Source: Fibrisoma montanum
GTDB taxonomy: Bacteria > Bacteroidota > Bacteroidia > Cytophagales > Spirosomataceae
DNA: 64,000 nt
Assembly: GCF_003583365.1 (NCBI RefSeq)
Contig: NZ_QXED01000002.1
Location: forward strand, 62,001 to 126,000
Direction of reading: 5' to 3'
A program made the position numbers and the translations under genes. Below the pieces are notes generated by a model. That model saw only the letters and a list, made by a program, of their open reading frames with translations. It was not told where the DNA came from and did not search any database. Of the stretch, positions 1 through 7,568 are shown piece by piece (positions within the stretch are counted from its first letter, which is position 1; every line of letters starts with the position of its first letter).

Positions 1-1415
1 ACCATCCAGGCAATGAACCCCGGCTGAAACGCGTAGGTTAACGTAAATTTGGTCTGGAACGTACTATTGAATGTTCCGAGCAGCAGGCACGTGAGGGTGA
101 TTCCGGTAACGAAACCAATGAAACAGATGAAAGTTGATTCGCTCCAGATCTGGCCGAAAAGCTGATGTTTCTGCGCACCCAGCGATTTACGGACGCCAAC
201 TTCCTTGGCCCGCGTGAATGACCGGGCAATGCTCATGTTGATGAAGTTGATGCAGGCAATGGACAGGATGAAAACGCCGATTCCGATCAGTACGTAGATC
301 AGCGCAATGGGCGCTCCTTTGCCGTTCGATATGTCGCGGTCGAAGTGAACATCGGCCAGTTTCTGTAAGCGTATCGCAAACACATCGCTACGTTCATCGG
401 GCTTTGCGCCTTTTTTGCGGAGGTCTTGTATCGTGTTGGCAAAATACTTCTGCGCAAACGGTTTCAGCCGGGCTTCAAAAGCCGTTTGGTCAACATCCGG
501 CGCTACCCTGATGAACACCCGGTGCGAGTTGGCATACCAGTTATCCTTGTCCGTTTGGTAGTTCGGGGCTGTTTCGATCCGGACCAGCGCATCGTAGTGG
601 ACGGATGAGTTATCCGGTGAATCGGCAATGATGCCGGTGACGATGTATTGCTTTTTGTTGCCCTCACTGCCGATCAGCAGGTGCTTTCCGATCGGGTCCT
701 CGTTGCCAAATACGGCCTTCGCCATCGCTTCGCTGACGACAATGCTGCTCAGGTCACGCAGCGCCACATCTGAACTACCCTTGATGAGTGGGAACGAAAA
801 CAGCGTCAAAAAATCCGGATCAGTCTGGATAACCATCTTGTCGACATACTTACCCCGGTACTCGACCAGGCTCGTTCGTCCGGACATGATCCGGGCCGCA
901 GCCTCCACTTCCGGAAAGTCAGCTTTCAGGGCCGGCATCAGCGGTAAGGGCATGCCACCCGTTCGGCTGACGCGCTCTGGGTCATTGGCGAAAAGATAGG
1001 TCTGGAAAATCCGGTCGCCGTCTTTATGGAACGAGTCGAACGTAAACTGGCGGTACGCCGTGAGGAACAGAAACAGGCAGATGCAGAAAGCGACGGAGAG
1101 GCCAACTACGTTGACGGCCGTATAGCCTTTGCTACGCCAGAGGTTGCGCAGGGCGATTTTGATGTAGGAACGGATCATGTCAGGATGAAACAAAGAAGGT
1201 TGAGGATACGAATGAGGCTGTTGTCGTCGACGCACAAAGGGCGGCAGCACCGACAGCACGTTGAGCAGGTAGCGCAGCGTAGCCTGGGTTTTACCCGCCC
1301 GCTGGTGCCAGTAGGCGTAGAGTTCGTCGAGGTCGCCTTCGACTTCCTCCAGTGTGTTGGCCGGATGCAGCCAGGCCAGGAGACGCTGCGCCCAGCGGGG
1401 CGGGGTTGATTTCAT
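1..1415 (-). CDS. FtsX-family ABC transporter permease with cytosolic prefix segment (3' end cut by window edge)
   Basis: Reading leftward from an ATG at 1413-1415, an open frame runs to the window edge with no stop: 471 codons are visible and the C-terminus is missing. Residues 1-80 form a soluble prefix rich in Trp, Asp and Glu. A membrane helix follows, then a MacB-type periplasmic core, then a second set of helices that contains the FtsX-typical sequence AKEVGVRKSLGA. The family moves substrates across, or out of, the inner membrane with an ATPase partner; none is encoded here. It lies 74 bp downstream of a second permease that shares an almost identical prefix. Length and architecture match the roughly 800-880 residue permeases that sit beside padR genes in Cytophagales. 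The substrate is unknown. Confidence 0.85.
   Translation of the reverse strand, partial: MKSTPPRWAQRLLAWLHPANTLEEVEGDLDELYAYWHQRAGKTQATLRYLLNVLSVLPPFVRRRQQPHSYPQPSLFHPDMIRSYIKIALRNLWRSKGYTAVNVVGLSVAFCICLFLFLTAYRQFTFDSFHKDGDRIFQTYLFANDPERVSRTGGMPLPLMPALKADFPEVEAAARIMSGRTSLVEYRGKYVDKMVIQTDPDFLTLFSFPLIKGSSDVALRDLSSIVVSEAMAKAVFGNEDPIGKHLLIGSEGNKKQYIVTGIIADSPDNSSVHYDALVRIETAPNYQTDKDNWYANSHRVFIRVAPDVDQTAFEARLKPFAQKYFANTIQDLRKKGAKPDERSDVFAIRLQKLADVHFDRDISNGKGAPIALIYVLIGIGVFILSIACINFINMSIARSFTRAKEVGVRKSLGAQKHQLFGQIWSESTFICFIGFVTGITLTCLLLGTFNSTFQTKFTLTYAFQPGFIAWM
1180..1403. repeat. Direct repeat copy A: prefix-coding segment of FtsX permease 1
   Basis: This 224-bp segment aligns without gaps to 3876-4099. 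By eye about 23 positions differ, giving roughly 90% identity. It encodes the cytosolic prefix of the permease and stops before the first membrane helix. The remaining parts of the two permeases are much more divergent. Confidence 0.8.
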
Positions 1416-1489
1416 GGGATTAAGGGTTAAGGTGTGGGGTCGGGGCTTTGGGTTACAGTCACCCTACGCCCTGGACCCCCAGCCCCATA

Positions 1490-4150
1490 CTATTCGGCAC
1501 GTAACGACTTAACCGGGTTTGTCAGCGCAGCCTTTATGCTTTGAAAGCTGACCGTTAGCAACGCAATTCCTATGGCTAACAGACCCGCCAAGGCAAATAC
1601 CCACCACTCTATGTCAATCTTGTAGGCAAAGTCTTGGAGCCATTGATTCATGAGATACCAGGCAATGGGTGTGGCTAGGACAATAGCGATGATTACTAAC
1701 CGTAGGAAGTCTTTCGAGAGTAGTGAAACAATACTAGTAACCGATGCTCCTAAGACTTTGCGTACACCGATTTCTTTGGTCCTGCGTTCGGCAGAGAAGG
1801 TCGCTAAACCAAACAGCCCTAAGCAGGAAAGTAGAATGGTAATACTGGCGAAAACGTTGAATAGCTGTCCAGCTTTTTGTTCGGCCTGATAGAGCCTGTT
1901 AAAGCTCTCGTCTAGGAAGGTGTATTTAAAAGGCTTGCCAGGAAATTGTGTTTGCCAAATACGTTCTGCTTTGGCCAGAACTTTAGGAGTGGTTCCCGGA
2001 GCCGTTTTGGCGAAAATGTGTGATTGCCAACTAGGAGCGTAGAAAAGCACCATCGGTTCAATTTTCTGATGGAAGCTTTGGAAGTTAAAATCTTTGGTAA
2101 TACCAATGATGCGCCCGCGTCGGCTTTGAAACTCGAACCATTGCCCCACTACAGGCGCTTTGAGCCCCAGTGATTTCACCGCCGTTTCGTTTAAAATTAC
2201 GTTGGCTGTGTCGAGTTTCATATCACGGCTAAACCAGCGCCCCTGCGTTAGTTTCAGATTGAACACCGAACGTGTTTCTGGCTCGACGGAAAACTGAGAG
2301 ACTGTTGGCTTGAAATCGTCGCGTTTGCCCGCCCATTTCAAGCTACCACTGTGCATGCTCTTCATGTCAACAATGGGCTGATTGGCTGAGGTAACACCGG
2401 CCACTCCGCTCAGGTCTCGTAGTTGTTGCTTTATCAGACTACGAATGCTAACGGTGTTTCGACCGTCCTCAAAGGGTACCTGAAACATGAAGATGTGTTC
2501 GCGCTGATAGCCAGGGTCCTGCGTTTGGACATAGTGAAGCTGCCGAGAAATAATTAGTGTTGTAACGATGAGGGCAATAGAAATGGTGAACTGTACCACA
2601 ACCAATCCCTGGCGAAACCCGGTATTGCGAGAATTAAGGACGTTGCTACCCTTCAAGACCTTTACAGGTTCGAGCGAAGAAAGCAGTAGCGACGGATATA
2701 CGCCTGACAATAAAACCGTCAACCCAACGCTGCCTAGAAGGAATAACCAAAGCATGGTGTTGCCTAGGTCAAGCCTAAACTGGTTGTCGGTGAAATGATT
2801 AAATAGCCGTAAGCTTAAACCAATCAAGCCAAGAGCTAGGCCTAAGGCGAGTAAGGTTAGCAGCACCGATTCACTCAGAAACTGTGCAAACAAGCGTCCT
2901 CGGCCCGCGCCAATAATCTTCTTAACGCCTACCTCCTTTGCCCGCTGACTAGTCAATGCGGTAGCCAGGTTTACGTAGTTAATGCTAGCGATAATAAGAA
3001 TTAGCAAACCAACGAGGCCAAGTGTCATCACTGTTTTACGCTGACCTTTAGGCAATACATCATTTTGGAAGGATGTATTGAAGTGAATGTCTCTAAGCGG
3101 AATCAGGCTGGCTGTTATGCTTGAATCTAGCTTATGAACACGATAGAGTTGAGTCAATTGCTGGCTAATTTTCTCGGGCTTGGCACCAGCGTTGAGCTGC
3201 AGGAACAACTGGTAATTGAAATTGTTCCAATCTTGCTCATTTGCCCGGGCATTCGCATTTTGTAATGAGACGCCGATCGGCATTAGCACGTCATAGCGAA
3301 AACTGGAATTTGGGCGATTATCACGCACGACGGCTCGGACAACTAAATTCGTTGAATCCATTCTGACAATTTTACCAACGGCCGCTTCGGGATTACCAAA
3401 CCAGGTACGGGCTTTCGTTTCGGTGAGAACAACGCTGTTTGGATCGTCAAGCGCCTTTTCCTGATTACCTACTAAGAAATTATAGTCGAAGACTTTAAAC
3501 CAGGTAGAATCAATAAAGACAGCTTTATCTTCACTATACAGGTCGTTACCCACCTGAAAGTTTGGAGCTTGCCACGGCGTTTTGAAACGAGTGATGCGCT
3601 CAATGCCGGGCACTTCGCGCTGGGCTGTTTCTCCTAATTTCAGGGGAGAGTTTGACCAAACCCAGGGATCGCCTGAAATTTTTAGTGTGTTTGTTACTCG
3701 GTACGTTCGGTCGGCTGCCGGGTGATAGCTATCAAAGCTCAATTCATTTTGCACCCAGAGCAGAATGAGCGCCGAAGCCGCCAGACCTACTGCTAATCCA
3801 GTTAAGTTCAACGAGCTGTACAACTTGTTTCGCCATAAATTGCGCAGAGCGATTGTGAAGTAGTTGCGTAACATATCAGGATGAAACAAAGAAGGTTGAG
3901 GATATTGATTAATTTGTTGGCGTCGGCGCACGAAGGGCGGCAACACCGACAGTACGTTGAGCAGGTAGCGCAGCGTAGCATGTGGCTCACCCGCCCGCTG
4001 GTGCCAGTAGGCGTAGAGTTCGTCGAGGTCGCCTTCGACTTCCTCCAGTGTGTTGGACGGATGCAGCCACCGCAGCAGGCGCTGCGCCCAGCGGGGCGGA
4101 TGGTCCGGTCCGCCGGTGCGGTTGCGGGGAGGTTGGTTCACCGGCTTCAT
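1490..4150 (-). CDS. FtsX/MacB-like ABC transporter permease with prefix segment
   Basis: An 886-residue protein. The first 85 residues are a hydrophilic prefix (RWAQRLLRWLHPSNTLEEVE and onward). A membrane helix follows near residue 110 (NLTGLAVGLAASALILLWV), then a MacB-like periplasmic domain. A three-helix FtsX block begins near residue 370 with AKEVGVKKIIGAGRGRLFA. A second periplasmic domain and a second FtsX block (TKEIGVRKVLGA) complete the protein. This duplicated MacB-core/FtsX layout is that of macrolide- or lipoprotein-type permeases. The ATG overlaps the stop of the upstream padR gene by 4 bp (4147-4150), so translation is probably coupled and PadR probably controls it. The ATPase partner is absent and the substrate is unknown. 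Confidence 0.9.
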   Translation of the reverse strand: MKPVNQPPRNRTGGPDHPPRWAQRLLRWLHPSNTLEEVEGDLDELYAYWHQRAGEPHATLRYLLNVLSVLPPFVRRRQQINQYPQPSLFHPDMLRNYFTIALRNLWRNKLYSSLNLTGLAVGLAASALILLWVQNELSFDSYHPAADRTYRVTNTLKISGDPWVWSNSPLKLGETAQREVPGIERITRFKTPWQAPNFQVGNDLYSEDKAVFIDSTWFKVFDYNFLVGNQEKALDDPNSVVLTETKARTWFGNPEAAVGKIVRMDSTNLVVRAVVRDNRPNSSFRYDVLMPIGVSLQNANARANEQDWNNFNYQLFLQLNAGAKPEKISQQLTQLYRVHKLDSSITASLIPLRDIHFNTSFQNDVLPKGQRKTVMTLGLVGLLILIIASINYVNLATALTSQRAKEVGVKKIIGAGRGRLFAQFLSESVLLTLLALGLALGLIGLSLRLFNHFTDNQFRLDLGNTMLWLFLLGSVGLTVLLSGVYPSLLLSSLEPVKVLKGSNVLNSRNTGFRQGLVVVQFTISIALIVTTLIISRQLHYVQTQDPGYQREHIFMFQVPFEDGRNTVSIRSLIKQQLRDLSGVAGVTSANQPIVDMKSMHSGSLKWAGKRDDFKPTVSQFSVEPETRSVFNLKLTQGRWFSRDMKLDTANVILNETAVKSLGLKAPVVGQWFEFQSRRGRIIGITKDFNFQSFHQKIEPMVLFYAPSWQSHIFAKTAPGTTPKVLAKAERIWQTQFPGKPFKYTFLDESFNRLYQAEQKAGQLFNVFASITILLSCLGLFGLATFSAERRTKEIGVRKVLGASVTSIVSLLSKDFLRLVIIAIVLATPIAWYLMNQWLQDFAYKIDIEWWVFALAGLLAIGIALLTVSFQSIKAALTNPVKSLRAE
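3876..4099. repeat. Direct repeat copy B: prefix-coding segment of FtsX permease 2
   Basis: Second copy of the ungapped 224-bp repeat, offset 2,696 bp from copy A. The longest identical blocks encode the EEVEGDLDELYAYWHQRAG part of the prefix, pointing to strong constraint or gene conversion. Confidence 0.8.
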
Positions 4151-4485
4151 AGGCCACTTAGCTTCAATGATTGCGGTGGCATAAGCTGCCAGAGTTCGTT
4201 ACGTAGCTGCTGAATGTCCTGCAACGCGCGGCTGCCCAGGGCCGTCACTCGGAACAGGCGTTTGCGCCGACCACCTCGTTCGGCGGTGGCTCCACCCAGT
4301 TCCGATTTCACAAAGCCTTTTTCTTCCAGCCTGATGAGCGTATTGTGTACGGTGCCGAACGTAACGATCCGGCCCGTGTGCTGTTCGATTTCCTGCGACA
4401 CCGTTACGCCGTAAGCCTGCCCATCCAGGATGGCGACCATCAGCAGAACGATCTCTTCAAACTCGCCTAAATACGTGCGACGCAT
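4147..4485 (-). CDS. PadR-family transcriptional regulator
   Basis: A 112-residue winged-helix protein. The N-terminus (LGEFEEIVLLMVAIL) and the TFGTVHNTLIRLEEKGFVKS recognition-helix region are the PadR signature. A basic wing (GGRRKRLFRVTALG) and a short C-terminal dimerisation helix follow, as in small PadR proteins. It overlaps the downstream permease start by 4 bp. PadR proteins of this context usually repress their own operon, often in response to small molecules, so it most likely controls the two permease genes. Possible operator dyads lie at 4595-4631, about 110-145 bp upstream of the start codon. Confidence 0.9.
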   Translation of the reverse strand: MRRTYLGEFEEIVLLMVAILDGQAYGVTVSQEIEQHTGRIVTFGTVHNTLIRLEEKGFVKSELGGATAERGGRRKRLFRVTALGSRALQDIQQLRNELWQLMPPQSLKLSGL

Positions 4486-5007
4486 GAGCTGAACTATTAG
4501 TTTACATTTTATCGTACAAATCTGCGGCCAACCCAGCGAAAACGCCGAAAACAGCCTGAAATGGCAAATTCACCGTAGGTAAAGATCATTACAATGTCCA
4601 TTTACGGACAGAGCCTGTTCGCTTGTGGACAGCCCGGTAAGATAGTTGGGCGGTCTTTTGACAGCCTGTGGCGCATCAGATCGACGGAGTGAAGAGCAAC
4701 TCAGCCAGGGCTGCGATGCGGCCGTGGTGACTGGGCTGTTGGCCGTTGCCTCGAATTCTGGAACTATAGCAAGACTTGTATATTATTAGCTAATGCCTGA
4801 CTATCAGTAGTGCCAGCTTTTCTGAAAGTTAGTATATGGGTCTTTAATTTTAAGCGGCTTATCGTTATTCTAACCCCCAATTTATTAGTTGATTGATGTT
4901 GAATTAGTGGTCAGGCTATCCATTAGAAAAGGCTGCAGGGCCACCAACCACCTATTGGATCGATTAGTCATTGACTGAATGCGTTGTCCAAATTGCTACA
5001 TCGCTTT
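4486..5007. other. 522-bp intergenic region between padR and the receptor gene
   Basis: Divergent promoter region with no convincing coding sequence on either strand. It holds the tandem dyads at 4595-4631 and a fragment at 4685-4703 that resembles part of the inverted-repeat element at 15893-15973. The right half becomes A+T rich toward the receptor gene, as expected for promoter DNA. Confidence 0.6.
4595..4631. promoter_or_regulatory. Two tandem 16-bp dyads, candidate PadR operator
   Basis: TGTCCATTTACGGACA (4595-4610) has perfect 5-bp arms, and TGTTCGCTTGTGGACA (4616-4631) is a one-mismatch version. Their starts are 21 bp apart, two helical turns, so two dimers could bind the same DNA face. 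Known PadR operators are spaced TGT/ACA-type dyads, which fits loosely. The assignment is inference from position and symmetry. Confidence 0.4.
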
Positions 5008-7014
5008 ATGAAACAGGATGAACCGTTAGTTGCCAGGAACTCGTATGCCATAAACCATTACCCAACAAACAAATCACTACGTACTCGCTCAATTCAGTTG
5101 TCGCAACGGTTGCGTCGGCGCTGGTTAGTATTGCCTATTGCACTGGTAATACCCTTTGTTGGGGCTGCTCAGACCGAACCGCCGACGTCGCCCAGCCAGT
5201 TGAAAAAATTGAGTATCGAGCAACTGATGGACCTGGAGGTAACGCTCGTGTCGAGAACACCCCAAAAGCTGTCGGAGGTTGCTTCGGCCATTCAGGTCAT
5301 TACCGGGGCCGACATCCGGCGGTCGGGGGCAACCAATATCCCCGAAGCGTTACAACTCCTGCCGAATCTCCAGGTTGCGCAGTTGAACGCCAGTACGTGG
5401 ATCATCAGCGCCCGCGGCTTCAACACGATCTTTGCCAACAAGCTCCTCGTGATGATCAACGGCCGGACGGTTTACACGCCCTTCTTTGGCGGGGTGCTCT
5501 GGGAGTTGCAGAACCTGCTGCTGGAAGATGTAGAACGGATTGAGGTGGTGAGCGGACCAGGCGGTACGTTGTGGGGGGCTAACGCCGTCAACGGTGTCAT
5601 CAACATCATCACAAAAAGCTCGGCTGAGACCCAGGGCACCTACGTAGCGGCCACGGCGGGGACCTTCCTGAGAGATCGGGTGGCGTTGCGTTACGGTGGC
5701 CGGTTTACCGACAAGCTAACGTACCGGATCTATGGCCAGCACTTCAACCGAAACTCGACCATATTGCCGTCCGGCGAAAACAACCAGGACGCCTGGAATC
5801 TGACCCAGGGTGGTTTTCGGATGGATTGGGCAGCTTCGGATACCGACCAGTTTTCGCTGGAAGGTGAAGCCTACGGTGGTACCCGCAAAACGGCCGGCGG
5901 CAACTCGGGGCTTGACGGGCAACATCTGCTGGCTCGCTGGTCCCGCGCCATCTCCGACCGGTCGGGGCTGATGCTGCAACTATACTACGATCGCTATTAC
6001 CGGGACGACGTACCGTCAAACCTGTTTGATCAGCTTGAAACGTACGATGTTGACTTTCAGCACCACTTTCCCGTCCGAACGCGGCACAATGTTCTTTGGG
6101 GACTTGGCTACCGGCTGGCCCGCGATCTGACCGAATCCGGAAGTGCAGCGGCTATTCTGCCACCCCGGAAAAACCTCCCGCTGTACACCGGGTTCATCCA
6201 GGACGAAATTACGCTCAGCGACCGGCTCAAGCTGACGGTCGGGACCAAACTGCTGCACAACGTCTACTCCGGCTTTGAGGTCCAGCCAAGTGCCCGTATG
6301 GCCTGGTCCGTCAGACCCAACAACCTGCTGTGGGGGGCCATCTCCCGGGCCGTTCGGACCCCTAGCCGGCTCGACGTCGATTATTTTCTGCCCGCTACTC
6401 CGCTGCCGCCTACTCAGCCGAGCGTGGCCGGCGGGCCAAACTTCACGTCCGAAAAGGTTGTGGCCTATGAGCTGGGTTACCGATGGCAGCCTTCTACAAA
6501 CGTTAGTCTCTCACTCGCCAGCTTTTATAATGTCTACCGCGATGTGTACAGCGTAGAAGCCCTGCCCAATACGTTGACGTACCAGATTCAGAACGGGTCG
6601 GAGGGCGAGTCGTGGGGAGTTGAGGTATCGGGGCAGTACCAGATTGCACCAACGTGGCGGCTGCGGGGCGGCTACACGTATTTTGATAAAAACCTCCGCA
6701 GCAAACCCGGCCGAAATTTTAATCCTGATTACCTGGGAAACGACGTTAAAAATCGGGTATTGTTGCAGTCAATTCTCGATTTACCCGGTAATTTTCAGCT
6801 TGATCTGGCCGGGCGCTATCTCGATTATTTACCCAAAACCCTGGCTACGGCTCAGGTACCGGCCTACGTAACGTTCGATGTTCGGCTGGCCTGGCTTTAC
6901 AAATGGCTGGAGGTGTCGGTTATCGGGCAGAACCTGGGCCAGCGCCAGCATGTCGAGTTCCAGACCTTGGCTATACCCAGGAGTGTGTACGGAAAGGTGT
7001 CCATTCGCTTCTAA
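5008..7014 (+). CDS. TonB-dependent outer-membrane receptor of the YfiR-associated type
   Basis: A 668-residue outer-membrane receptor. I chose the ATG at 5008; an in-frame TTG at 4984 is the alternative. The export signal sits late (WLVLPIALVIPFVGAAQ near residues 40-56). The plug domain follows: KLSIEQLMDLEVTLVSRTPQ, then RGFN, VMINGRTVYTPFFGG, and IEVVSGPGGTLWGANAVNGV. A 22-strand barrel ends in an aromatic terminus (VYGKVSIRF). There is no carboxypeptidase-like N-terminal extension and no SusD neighbour, so it is not a SusC-type glycan importer. It is followed after 34 bp by yfiR-like and kinase genes, suggesting a sensing rather than purely transport role. The ligand is unknown. Confidence 0.9.
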   Translation: MKQDEPLVARNSYAINHYPTNKSLRTRSIQLSQRLRRRWLVLPIALVIPFVGAAQTEPPTSPSQLKKLSIEQLMDLEVTLVSRTPQKLSEVASAIQVITGADIRRSGATNIPEALQLLPNLQVAQLNASTWIISARGFNTIFANKLLVMINGRTVYTPFFGGVLWELQNLLLEDVERIEVVSGPGGTLWGANAVNGVINIITKSSAETQGTYVAATAGTFLRDRVALRYGGRFTDKLTYRIYGQHFNRNSTILPSGENNQDAWNLTQGGFRMDWAASDTDQFSLEGEAYGGTRKTAGGNSGLDGQHLLARWSRAISDRSGLMLQLYYDRYYRDDVPSNLFDQLETYDVDFQHHFPVRTRHNVLWGLGYRLARDLTESGSAAAILPPRKNLPLYTGFIQDEITLSDRLKLTVGTKLLHNVYSGFEVQPSARMAWSVRPNNLLWGAISRAVRTPSRLDVDYFLPATPLPPTQPSVAGGPNFTSEKVVAYELGYRWQPSTNVSLSLASFYNVYRDVYSVEALPNTLTYQIQNGSEGESWGVEVSGQYQIAPTWRLRGGYTYFDKNLRSKPGRNFNPDYLGNDVKNRVLLQSILDLPGNFQLDLAGRYLDYLPKTLATAQVPAYVTFDVRLAWLYKWLEVSVIGQNLGQRQHVEFQTLAIPRSVYGKVSIRF

Positions 7015-7048
7015 CCCACTTCATTCACCGGTAATCGGCCAGCGCACG

Positions 7049-7567
7049 ATGAGAGTACTGATAGCATGGTTATTGATTGGATCACTCGGCGGGGTGTCGG
7101 CGCAGCCGGCTCCTGAATGGAGTGTCAAAGCCGTGTTTATATACAATTTTACCCGCTTCGTCGAATGGCCGGAAATGGCGTTTGCGGGACCAGATTCTCC
7201 GTTTATCATCGGGATCGTTGGGGCTGACCCGTTTGGCCCAGTGCTGCCCGAAGCGGTTGCCGGTGAAAAAGTTGGTACGCATCCGATCCGGGTGCAGCGT
7301 TTCCAGCAAATAGCCGACGTAAAGGATTGTCATCTGTTATATATTAGTGCTAAAGAGCCCGAAAAAGCCCGGGAGATGCTGGCGGCCATACCCCGCCGGC
7401 CGATGCTTACGGTGGGCGAATCACCTACATTTGCCCGGCAGGGCGGTATGATTCGGTTCCTGACGATGAATAACAAAATCCGGCTTGAAGTCAACCCAAC
7501 CACCGTTCGGGCGGCTCAACTGGACATCAGCTCGAAGCTGTTGCAGGTAGCTCAAATTGTCGATTGA
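7049..7567 (+). CDS. YfiR-family periplasmic protein
   Basis: 172 residues with a cleavable signal peptide (MRVLIAWLLIGSLGGVSAQ). The mature part starts with the family hallmark WSVKAVFIYNFTRFVEWP and continues with IGIVGADPFGP, a DVKDCHLLYIS strand and a C-terminal MIRFLTMNNKIRLEVNP block. In Pseudomonas, YfiR is a periplasmic repressor of the membrane diguanylate cyclase YfiN. Only one cysteine remains in the mature sequence, so the disulfides known from Pseudomonas YfiR cannot form within a monomer. The upstream frame is open for another 57 codons inside the receptor gene, but the ATG at 7049 directly precedes the signal peptide. It ends 1 bp before the kinase start. Confidence 0.88.
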   Translation: MRVLIAWLLIGSLGGVSAQPAPEWSVKAVFIYNFTRFVEWPEMAFAGPDSPFIIGIVGADPFGPVLPEAVAGEKVGTHPIRVQRFQQIADVKDCHLLYISAKEPEKAREMLAAIPRRPMLTVGESPTFARQGGMIRFLTMNNKIRLEVNPTTVRAAQLDISSKLLQVAQIVD

Positions 7568-7568
7568 C

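Noticed and set aside
1-4150. Expected ABC ATPase for the FtsX permeases
   Set aside because: No Walker motif protein is in the window; the family often works with an ATPase encoded elsewhere, so this is not evidence of gene loss.
6878-7048. N-terminal extension of the YfiR-like protein
   Set aside because: It lies entirely within the end of the receptor gene in another frame; the ATG at 7049 precedes a good signal peptide.
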